Of a DNA stretch of 64,000 nt, positions 43,926 through 50,933 are shown piece by piece; the stretch's first letter is position 1, and each line of letters starts with the position of its first letter. The notes below the pieces were generated by a model. It did not search any database. It had not been told where the DNA came from and saw only the letters and a program-made list of their open reading frames with translations. The translations under genes were made by a program, and so were the position numbers. Origin of the DNA: Mucilaginibacter celer (lineage in GTDB: Bacteria > Bacteroidota > Bacteroidia > Sphingobacteriales > Sphingobacteriaceae); contig NZ_CP032869.1 of NCBI RefSeq assembly GCF_003576455.2, positions 1,116,001 through 1,180,000 on the forward strand. Reading direction: 5' to 3'.

Positions 43926-44900
43926 TTGAATCAACAAAAAAGGATCATATTAATTTCGCTTGTTACGGGCATAGTGCTGATGTTAGCGAAATTTGGTGCC
44001 TACTTTTTAACAGCCTCCAACTTTGTATTAACCGATGCCGCCGAAAGCATTGTAAACGTAATAGCAAGCTCCTTTGCTTTTTACAGTATCTACCTGTCGT
44101 CGCTACCGAGAGATGAGAACCACCCTTATGGCCATGGCAAGGTTGAGTTTTTTTCGGTTTTTATTGAAGGGGCTTTGATAGGTATTGCCGGTTGTATCAT
44201 CATTGTAAAATCGGCCTACAGCTTTTTTTATCCCAATGTAATTCATGATTTGTTTACCGGTGCCGTTATTATAGGTATTACCGGTGCCATAAACGGAGGC
44301 CTGGGTTATTACATGATCCGCAAGGGAAAAGAGCTTCGTTCCATGACGTTGGATGCTGATGGCCGCCATTTACTGGCCGATACGGTAACCAGCGGCGGCC
44401 TCGTTGTTGGTTTATTGCTGATTGAGTTTACCCATGTTTTATGGTTGGACAGCGTTCTGTCTATTTTAGTCGGCTTGTATATAGTTTACAGCAGCTACAA
44501 ATTGGTGCGTAAATCGGTAGGAGGGTTGATGGACGAGGCTGATACGCAGGTTGTTAATGATATTATTCACGTGCTGAGCGAAAAACGTCGCGAATCATGG
44601 ATTGATGTGCATAACCTTCGCGCACAAAAATACGGTCATGAATTGCACATTGATTGCCACATGACCTTGCCAAGCTATTTTGATCTGAACACGGTACATA
44701 CCGAAATCTCGTTGGTTGATAAAATGATCAACAAGGATATGGGTATCAAAACCGAATTGTTTATCCACGCCGACCCCTGTTTGCCCGATTGCTGCCACTA
44801 CTGCAGCATGCCTAATTGCCCTATCCGCACCGAGGCGCAAACAGAAACCATAGCGTGGACAATGGAAAATGTTGTACGTAATAAAAAACACTTTGAATAA
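43926..44900 (+). CDS. cation diffusion facilitator (FieF/ZitB-type) metal exporter
   Basis: A 324-residue protein starting at a TTG (43926); the next Met is far inside the first helix, so TTG is the likely start. Six helices carry the CDF metal site: TDAAESIVNVIASS (D in TM2), DENHPYGHGKVEFF (HPYGHGK signature), and LADTVTSGGLVVGLLL (HLLAD in TM5). The C-terminal cytoplasmic domain ends in a cysteine cluster CLPDCCHYCSMPNC, unusual for short CDF proteins and probably a metal-sensing or binding patch. It exports Zn, Fe or Mn in exchange for protons. The Nudix gene begins directly at the base after its stop. Confidence 0.93.
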   Translation: MNQQKRIILISLVTGIVLMLAKFGAYFLTASNFVLTDAAESIVNVIASSFAFYSIYLSSLPRDENHPYGHGKVEFFSVFIEGALIGIAGCIIIVKSAYSFFYPNVIHDLFTGAVIIGITGAINGGLGYYMIRKGKELRSMTLDADGRHLLADTVTSGGLVVGLLLIEFTHVLWLDSVLSILVGLYIVYSSYKLVRKSVGGLMDEADTQVVNDIIHVLSEKRRESWIDVHNLRAQKYGHELHIDCHMTLPSYFDLNTVHTEISLVDKMINKDMGIKTELFIHADPCLPDCCHYCSMPNCPIRTEAQTETIAWTMENVVRNKKHFE

Positions 44901-45341
44901 ATGGAATATTTTAACGTGAGGGTTTACGGCCTGCTGCTGAATGATGACGACGAATTGCTGATAAGCGATGAGCAGGAATATGGCATCCGTTTTACCAAAT
45001 TCCCCGGCGGTGGCCTGGAATTGGGCGAGGGCCTGATTGACGGCCTTAAACGCGAGTTTATGGAGGAGTGCAATATCGAGATAGAGGTTGTAGGTCATTT
45101 TTATACCACCGATTTTGCCGTTAAATCAGCTTTTAATAATTCGCAGATCATCAGCGTGTATTATTTGGTTAGGAGCTTAACTCCTGTTAATTTGAATATC
45201 AAAACTGCAGCCTTTGATTTTGACGGCGAAGGGGAAGTGCTACAGGCCTTTAGATGGGTGCCACTCACCGCTTTAAGCGTAACCGACTTTGAATTCCCGA
45301 CAGATAAACGTGTGGTTGAACTTTTACAAAACGAACTATGA
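44901..45341 (+). CDS. Nudix hydrolase
   Basis: A 146-residue protein with a Nudix box GGGLELGEGLIDGLKREFME-EC (the REFMEEC core keeps the metal-binding glutamates; the usual final Gly after EE is Asn). These enzymes split nucleoside diphosphates linked to another group using Mg. The substrate cannot be told. The start ATG follows the CDF stop with no gap and the end overlaps the bioA start by four bases, so translation is coupled through the operon. Confidence 0.9.
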   Translation: MEYFNVRVYGLLLNDDDELLISDEQEYGIRFTKFPGGGLELGEGLIDGLKREFMEECNIEIEVVGHFYTTDFAVKSAFNNSQIISVYYLVRSLTPVNLNIKTAAFDFDGEGEVLQAFRWVPLTALSVTDFEFPTDKRVVELLQNEL

Positions 45342-46603
45342 ACCTTACCCACCGGGATTTACAGGTAATATGGCACCCCTACACCCAAATGAAAACCGCG
45401 CAACCGCCGATAGGCATTGTTAGGGGAGAAGGGGCTTTGCTATTTGACGAAGAAGGTAAACAATACATAGATGCAGTATCATCATGGTGGGTAAATATCC
45501 ACGGGCATGCGCATCCGTATATCGCCAAAAAAGTATCAGAGCAACTGCACAAACTGGAGCACGTAATCTTCGCGGGTTTTACCCATGAGGGAGCTGTTGA
45601 ACTGGCCGAGCGCCTGCTGGCCATCCTGCCATCTAACCAGAAAAAAGCGTTCTACTCTGATAACGGCTCTACCGCTATTGAGGTAGCCATAAAAATGTGC
45701 CTGCAATACTGGTTGAACAAAGGCGATCAGCGCACAAAAATCATAGCTTTCAATAACGCATACCATGGCGATACTTTCGGTGCGATGGCGGTAAGCGGTC
45801 GCAGCGCGTTCACTAAAGCTTTTGATAGTTTACTGTTTGAGGTAGAGTTTATTGATATCCCTACAAAAGAAAATATCGAAAGTCTCAAATCTCAAATCTC
45901 AAATCTCAAATCTGAAACAGCTTGTTTTATTTTTGAGCCATTGGTTCAGGGATCGGCGGGGATGATTATGTATGAGGCTGAGTATCTGAATGCATTAATG
46001 GCACATTGCCGTAAAGAAGAAGTGTTGTTAATTGCCGATGAGGTATTTACCGGCTTCGGGCGTACAGGCAAGCCTTTCGCTACAAACTATGTAGAGGTGG
46101 AAGCTGATATCATGTGCTTCTCTAAAGGGCTTACAGGCGGTACCATGGCCTTGGGTTTAACGACCTGTACCCAACAGATCTACGATGCATTTTTATCCGA
46201 CGATAAATTGAAAACCCTTTTTCACGGGCATTCGTTTACCGCTAACCCTATCGCTTGCGCATCGGCATTGGCCAGTCTCGATCTGTTTCAACAGCCGGAA
46301 ACTGCGGAGAATATAGCGAGGATTGTAGCTTCGCATGCTGCTTTTGCCGATAGGATTCGCAATCATCCTAAGGTAAAAACCATCAGGCAAACCGGTACCA
46401 TCGTAGCCATGGAGTGGGAAACGGGCGATAATACATCGTACTTCAGCTCATTACGGGATAAACTTTACCATTACTTTTTAGCCGCGGGTATTATATTGCG
46501 CCCGCTGGGTAACGTTATTTATATTTTACCTCCGTATTGCATTACTAACGAACAACTCAATTATGTTTACAGCAAAATTGAGCAGGCCCTCAACGAAATA
46601 TAA
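45338..46603 (+). CDS. bioA: adenosylmethionine-8-amino-7-oxononanoate aminotransferase
   Basis: A 421-residue class III aminotransferase. The BioA signature VIWHPYTQM is at residues 10-18; other landmarks are DAVSSWWVNIHGHAHPYIAK, FYSDNGSTAIEVAIKMCLQY (PLP phosphate), AYHGDTFGAMAVSG, LIADEVFTGFGRTGKPFA and the PLP lysine in MCFSKGLTGGTMALGL. It transfers the amino group of S-adenosylmethionine to 8-amino-7-oxononanoate in biotin synthesis. The stretch ESLKSQISNLKS near residue 185 is coded by four perfect 7-bp repeats (45884-45911). No other bio gene is in the window. A two-base gap separates it from the diiron protein gene. Confidence 0.95.
   Translation: MNLTHRDLQVIWHPYTQMKTAQPPIGIVRGEGALLFDEEGKQYIDAVSSWWVNIHGHAHPYIAKKVSEQLHKLEHVIFAGFTHEGAVELAERLLAILPSNQKKAFYSDNGSTAIEVAIKMCLQYWLNKGDQRTKIIAFNNAYHGDTFGAMAVSGRSAFTKAFDSLLFEVEFIDIPTKENIESLKSQISNLKSETACFIFEPLVQGSAGMIMYEAEYLNALMAHCRKEEVLLIADEVFTGFGRTGKPFATNYVEVEADIMCFSKGLTGGTMALGLTTCTQQIYDAFLSDDKLKTLFHGHSFTANPIACASALASLDLFQQPETAENIARIVASHAAFADRIRNHPKVKTIRQTGTIVAMEWETGDNTSYFSSLRDKLYHYFLAAGIILRPLGNVIYILPPYCITNEQLNYVYSKIEQALNEI
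45884..45911 (+). repeat. (CTCAAAT)4 tandem repeat inside bioA
   Basis: Four perfect copies of a 7-bp unit within the coding sequence. Because 7 is not a multiple of 3, gain or loss of one copy would shift the frame and stop BioA synthesis. Confidence 0.85.
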
Positions 46604-46605
46604 CT

Positions 46606-47211
46606 ATGCTACATACAATACTACCTACTATAATTGCTGATAATCAGCTGCATTCGCGTTGGTTAAACACGCTATCGCTGATGGAGAACACCGGTGCCCG
46701 TAAAATATCGGCCAGTGAAGATCCGCTTACAGTTACCTATATTATACTGAAGCACGCTGCCGAAGAGCACCGTCATGCCTTCTACCTAAAAAAACAACTG
46801 GAAAAAACAGGCGTAACGCTGCCAACCTACGCAGCCGAATACCTGTTGGCTCCCGGCTCGAGCAAATACTATTTAAACCAGCTTGATGTTGATGTTTGTC
46901 GTTACCTTAAAGCAGAACTTGGTTTGAAAGGCGCTGAACTGCGTTTTGCCGCTTACTTGCTGGTTACTTACGCTATCGAGGTACGTGCCGATGAACTTTA
47001 TCCAATTTACCAGGATGCGCTTGACGAAGCAGGCAGTAAGGTAAATGTAAAATCGATTATTTTAGAAGAGGAAGGGCACCTGGAGGAGATGATTAACCAG
47101 TTACAGCAATTTTCTCCCGATTGGGAACTGCATGCACAAAAAGCTGTTGGGTTTGAAACTAAGCTGTTTAATCAGTGGGTTGAACAGTTGGGGAAAGAGA
47201 TAGCAGCTTAA
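46606..47211 (+). CDS. ferritin-like diiron protein, function unknown, coupled to bioA
   Basis: A 201-residue all-helical protein. The ferritin-like metal pattern is complete: Glu27 in LSLMENTG, E54xxH57 in HAAEEHRHAF, a third-helix Glu in YAIEVRADELYPIY, and ExxH in ILEEEGHLEEM. These are the six ligands of a carboxylate-bridged di-iron site. I do not recognise the specific family; MiaE-like hydroxylases and CADD-type oxygenases share the fold. It begins two bases after the bioA stop, so it is made together with BioA. An oxygen-using step near biotin synthesis, for example for the pimelate precursor, is one possibility; it may equally belong with the metal exporter at the head of the operon. 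Confidence 0.82.
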   Translation: MLHTILPTIIADNQLHSRWLNTLSLMENTGARKISASEDPLTVTYIILKHAAEEHRHAFYLKKQLEKTGVTLPTYAAEYLLAPGSSKYYLNQLDVDVCRYLKAELGLKGAELRFAAYLLVTYAIEVRADELYPIYQDALDEAGSKVNVKSIILEEEGHLEEMINQLQQFSPDWELHAQKAVGFETKLFNQWVEQLGKEIAA

Positions 47212-47238
47212 AAAAAATGCATAAATACCGACAAAAGT

Positions 47239-47334
47239 TCCACCACGTCATTGCGAGGCACGAAGTAATCACAAACTGTACAGGGCGGACCTGCTAATCG
47301 GGGATTGCTTCGTGCCTCGCAATGACGTGGTGGA
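47239..47334. repeat. CGTCATTGCGAGG palindromic repeat
   Basis: Arms 47239-47270 and 47303-47334 are inverted copies of 32 bases with one mismatch (core CACGTCATTGCGAGGCACGA). The motif CGTCATTGCGAGG with CGAAGCAATC is known to me as a widespread chromosomal repeat in Bacteroidota and other phyla. Confidence 0.8.
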
Positions 47335-47392
47335 GTAAGGCTCTGATAATTAGTCGATTGGTATCTTGTAATTACGCGGTTCTCTATCAAAC

Positions 47393-47428
47393 AAAAACGG
47401 GTTTCTCATCATTAAGAAACCCGTTTTT
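47393..47428. terminator. bidirectional rho-independent terminator
   Basis: AAAAACGGGTTTCT and AGAAACCCGTTTTT form a perfect 14-bp stem with an eight-base loop between the convergent diiron and DUF4412-like genes. Confidence 0.85.
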
Positions 47429-47445
47429 ATTATTAAAAATTTTAA

Positions 47446-48090
47446 TTACCTGCCACCGCTCATAGCTTTCAGGTCATCCATGGTGATCTTGTCGAAATCG
47501 GCAGGGATACCGAAAGTACCGGCCGGGTTTTTTTGCTCGGTGATGCTTTTTACAGTAACCTCGGTAGTTTGGCCTTGCGAAAATGATGTGTACTGGATAG
47601 GGAAGCCACCTGCGCTGCGGTAATATTTAGCAATGCCGGTTACAGGTAAAGTAACATCATTAGTTACCCAAACATCGTAGGTTTTGTTGCTTTTAGTATC
47701 GGTAGCAACTACTTTTTTGCAGTTAAAGCCCGAAATTACTTTGGTTTCGGTGCCTGGCGCAAACGTTAAGGTAGGCAGGGTAGCCATAGCCTGGTCAACC
47801 TCATCAGGAGTTGCGATAGCCGCTTTTTTGATAGATGCAACAGGCACATCAACCATAACTACTAATGATTTACCTTCGGCATCAGTTAAGATTTTAATAG
47901 TAGCCGGGCCAGTAGTGAATTGCATAGCTGCCGAATCGGCCCTGAAATAGCTTTTTGCTTCAACCTGTTGTCCCTGCATTGCGGTAGAGATAGTTACAAC
48001 ACCTTCTTTGTAAGCTTTTTGGGCGTTTGCGCTGATAGCTGTTGCGGTAAGGGCAAGGCCTAAGGCAACGTTGAAAATTTTAATGTTCAT
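47446..48090 (-). CDS. exported DUF4412/GLPGLI-like protein
   Basis: A 214-residue protein from the ATG at 48090, where a signal peptide starts (MNIKIFNVALGLALTATAIS, cleavage after ANAQ); the frame opens eight codons earlier. The mature part is beta-rich: EGVVTISTAMQGQQVEAKSY, KVISGFNCKKVVATDTKSNK, YDVWVTNDVTLPVTGIAKYY. The order of a FNCKK turn followed by a VWVT strand is that of the DUF4412 / GLPGLI-type periplasmic proteins of Bacteroidota, whose role is unknown. It is a single gene with a terminator behind it and a fitting promoter ahead. Confidence 0.78.
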   Translation of the reverse strand: MNIKIFNVALGLALTATAISANAQKAYKEGVVTISTAMQGQQVEAKSYFRADSAAMQFTTGPATIKILTDAEGKSLVVMVDVPVASIKKAAIATPDEVDQAMATLPTLTFAPGTETKVISGFNCKKVVATDTKSNKTYDVWVTNDVTLPVTGIAKYYRSAGGFPIQYTSFSQGQTTEVTVKSITEQKNPAGTFGIPADFDKITMDDLKAMSGGR

Positions 48091-48110
48091 GTTTTGAGTT
48101 TGATTTAATA

Positions 48111-48141
48111 CCAAATTAACTTTTATTAATTAAAAGACAAA
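48111..48141 (-). promoter_or_regulatory. candidate promoter of the DUF4412-like gene
   Basis: On the minus strand TTTG (48138-48141), 19-base spacer, TAATTTGG (48111-48118), one mismatch from TAnnTTTG, 20 bases before the start codon. Confidence 0.35.
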
Positions 48142-48170
48142 TTTTAAGGTACGTGGTTTAATATGTTTTG

Positions 48171-50273
48171 CTAATTAGATGTGGCAATGAACGATTTGTT
48201 ACGCTTTAAAACCACATAATTAACCTGTTTTGCACCGGCTTCATTAACAATATGTTGTACGGTTCCTGGCGCGTTATCGGCGGCTATAATTATGGTATGA
48301 TATTCGTAAAATTTATCAATACTATCAAGTAAAATTTTAGGATTTTCGGTGAGGTAGAGGTAGTTAACAGCAGTTTTTTGCGAAGTGGCCGGAAGCGGGG
48401 AGTTTTTACCGATGATCAGAACGGTTTGATTGTTAAACCCGATGATGTTGCCCTTTTTATGCAGGTATGGTAAACTGATTTCCTTTTCAGGGCTGTAAAT
48501 TTTTACAAGGCTCGCCTTGCTGCTATCAAGATAAGGCTGAACGGAATATTTATAGGCCTTATCCGTATCTGCAAGGTTGCTTAATACGACTGCGTCACTT
48601 CCGTTTTTAAATACAATGCCGGTATTTTTACGCAGGTTTAAAAAAGCTATAGAATTACTGGTGTAAGCCCGGTACCGCTTCATGCTGATACTTATAGCCA
48701 GTAAAAGTGTACAGGCCAGTGTTAACCTAAGCAGCCATCCTTTTTTGCTGTGTAAAAAATAAAATGCACCGATAATGATGACGTATAGCAACAGATATTC
48801 GGTAGTGGTAAGCCATATTTTATTAATATCTGCAAAGGGTGCATGCTCTATCCCGTACAAAACATAATTCATGACGAGGATAGTTTTCTCGAGTACAAAA
48901 CTTAAGGCTGAAGACAGAAACGGTATTTGCGGCAATACCATGTAAGCGAGTCCGCTGCCCATAATAATTTCGGTAGGAATGATAATAAACAGGTTGCTAA
49001 ACAAAAAGTAAACCGGGAACTGGTGAAAGTAAAAAGCGCTGAGTGGGAAAGTGATCAGTTGCGCCGCGATGGATACGGCACAGTACCGCCACAGTGTGTT
49101 TAAAAACCTGCTTTCAAAACTAAGCCATTTATAAACAATTGGATACAAAATAATTAATCCGGCAACGGCAAGATAACTGAGCTGAAACCCGACATCTGTA
49201 ATGTAAAGGGGATTATACAAGAGTAATGCGAAAGCTGATATAGCCAGGATATTAAGATTGTTTACATAACGGCTATAAGTTTTACCGATAATAACCATAC
49301 TGATTGTTACTGCGGCCCGGCACACCGCCGGCGAAAAGCCGCTAAGCATGGCATAATACCATATAAAAACTATAATGATACCTGCTTTAATTATCCTGCC
49401 GTATTTAAACCTGTTTAAAAACTGCAGTAAGAATGAAAGCAATCCCCAAACCAAAACCACGTGGGCTCCTGATACCGAAAGCACATGAATGGTGCCGGTT
49501 TTTGAGTAAGCCTGCAGCACGTCTTCACTAAGCTCGGCTTTGTAACCCAATATCAGTGTAGAGGCCACGGCTATAGCATCAGGGTTATGAAGTTGCAGCC
49601 TGAACTTTTCAACCATCTGCCGTCGCAGCTTCAGTGCCTGTGCTATAATTGGGTTGCCTGTATTAATATTTGTTTTGTGATACTGCCCGGGGTATAAAAA
49701 CTCCTGGTAGTAAATGTTTTGGTGGGCAAGGTATTGCTTGTAATTAAATTCGGCAGGATTAAAAGGCGGATCGATAGGAGTAAAGCGTCCGGGTACCAAT
49801 AGCTCATCTCCGTAGTTCAGGGCCTGCTTCATACTATCTTTAATAGCTATTAATAAAGTACCGGTGGTTGCACGGCTTTCGCGCCCGCGGTTGGCAGCTA
49901 AAACCGTTGCAGTAAATCGTACAATGCCATTTTTTAACTGTGGTTCGTTGTTAATACGCAGCAACAGGCGTTGTGCCGGTTGTTTTGAAAAGTGATGCGC
50001 ATTGTTCAGTTCATGGTTATTAATAGCAGCTATCCAACCGGCAAGCAGTAATAATACCTGGATGAATATGCCGCCTATCCAGCGTTTTTTATAAATGTAA
50101 AATGGTTTGTATAAGAAGTTGAGTAGCAAAAAAACAATCAGCAAGCCCGAAAAGAAGATCGCTAAAACGGATAGGAGAGCCAGTGCAGAAAAATTGATAC
50201 CCAGCCCTATACCCACCAAAAAGGGGAGCAGCAAAATTACAACCGGGATCTCGCCCTTATGTTTGGCGATCAT
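48171..50273 (-). CDS. comEC: ComEC/Rec2-family DNA-uptake channel
   Basis: A 700-residue inner-membrane protein. It has N-terminal helices, the DUF4131 OB-like region (VRFTATVLAANRGRESRATT, LVPGRFTPIDPPFNPAEFNY) and the competence domain (VASTLILGYKAELSEDVLQA, YSKTGTIHVLSVSGAHVVLV, MLSGFSPAVCRAAVTISMVI), which forms the channel for single-stranded DNA. The C-terminal soluble part (about residues 540-700) has the position of the metallo-beta-lactamase nuclease domain but lacks an HxHxDH motif, so it is probably inactive or much reduced. No other competence gene is nearby. The start at 50273 gives the usual short cytoplasmic head. Confidence 0.9.
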   Translation of the reverse strand: MIAKHKGEIPVVILLLPFLVGIGLGINFSALALLSVLAIFFSGLLIVFLLLNFLYKPFYIYKKRWIGGIFIQVLLLLAGWIAAINNHELNNAHHFSKQPAQRLLLRINNEPQLKNGIVRFTATVLAANRGRESRATTGTLLIAIKDSMKQALNYGDELLVPGRFTPIDPPFNPAEFNYKQYLAHQNIYYQEFLYPGQYHKTNINTGNPIIAQALKLRRQMVEKFRLQLHNPDAIAVASTLILGYKAELSEDVLQAYSKTGTIHVLSVSGAHVVLVWGLLSFLLQFLNRFKYGRIIKAGIIIVFIWYYAMLSGFSPAVCRAAVTISMVIIGKTYSRYVNNLNILAISAFALLLYNPLYITDVGFQLSYLAVAGLIILYPIVYKWLSFESRFLNTLWRYCAVSIAAQLITFPLSAFYFHQFPVYFLFSNLFIIIPTEIIMGSGLAYMVLPQIPFLSSALSFVLEKTILVMNYVLYGIEHAPFADINKIWLTTTEYLLLYVIIIGAFYFLHSKKGWLLRLTLACTLLLAISISMKRYRAYTSNSIAFLNLRKNTGIVFKNGSDAVVLSNLADTDKAYKYSVQPYLDSSKASLVKIYSPEKEISLPYLHKKGNIIGFNNQTVLIIGKNSPLPATSQKTAVNYLYLTENPKILLDSIDKFYEYHTIIIAADNAPGTVQHIVNEAGAKQVNYVVLKRNKSFIATSN

Positions 50274-50390
50274 ATCCGGTTAACAAATTTTGTTGAATGA
50301 GATAGCATACAAGGCAAAGGTTATCTGCTCCGAAAATAAAGATATATTTTAAACCAGGGATAGCAAAGTTTATGATGGGTGTGCCGTGGC

Positions 50391-50726
50391 CTACATCTGG
50401 TCGCGCACTTCTAACAGAAACTTTTTAAGGTTTTCGAGCGAATCGATAACACGTTGATTGTTCCTCGTGTCACCCATATTATTTTTAAGGTGTTCTTTGG
50501 CGCCATTCAGCGTATAGCCCTTATCACGAATGAGGTGGAAAATGATCTTGAAATTTTCAATATCCTCGGGCGTGAAATACCGGTTGCCCTTTTTGTTTTT
50601 TTTAGGCTGAAGGATATCAAACTCCTTTTCGTAAAAACGGATAAGCGACTGATTTACATCAAACATGGCCGATACCTCGCCCATGGTGTAGTACATCTTG
50701 CTTATTTCACGTTCTTTATAAGGCAT
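50391..50726 (-). CDS. MerR-family transcriptional regulator
   Basis: A 111-residue protein with the MerR winged helix-turn-helix: YYTMGEVSAMFDVNQSLIRF, YEKEFDILQPKKNKKGNRYF, then TPEDIENFKIIFHLIRDKGY and a short coiled coil (RVIDSLENLKKFLLEVRDQM). It has no effector domain beyond the dimer helix and so resembles the short MerR proteins of Bacteroidota. A TACATTTG box overlaps the region only five bases before the ATG, which would make a nearly leaderless message. Targets are unknown; its neighbours are comEC behind and the DUF3857 pair ahead, divergent. Confidence 0.9.
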   Translation of the reverse strand: MPYKEREISKMYYTMGEVSAMFDVNQSLIRFYEKEFDILQPKKNKKGNRYFTPEDIENFKIIFHLIRDKGYTLNGAKEHLKNNMGDTRNNQRVIDSLENLKKFLLEVRDQM

Positions 50727-50743
50727 AATACAAATGTATTATA

Positions 50744-50790
50744 TTGATTTCGGATTTCGGAATTTCGATTTCGGATTTTTCTGTCTTAAA
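50744..50790. repeat. AT-rich dispersed repeat, copy 2 (GATTTCGGATTTTTCTG family)
   Basis: TTGATTTCGGATTTCGGAATTT followed by CGATTTCGGATTTTTCTG; the related copy is at 42597-42641 on the other strand. Confidence 0.5.
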
Positions 50791-50933
50791 TAGACTTGCC
50801 GGATTAGTAATTTAACAATAATGTACCGGCAACTGTTTTGAGGAACCGCTCATAACTTTGGAGATTTTTTGAGAGGAAAATCTTTTTAAATGTGGTTAAA
50901 AAAATAGTGATATATTTATAGCCGGATAACCTT

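Noticed and set aside
45200..45337. Biotin operator or riboswitch before bioA
   Set aside because: bioA starts inside the Nudix gene by a four-base overlap, so there is no leader for such an element.
45884..45911. CRISPR-like short repeat
   Set aside because: The units are 7 bp, directly adjacent and inside a coding sequence; there are no spacers.
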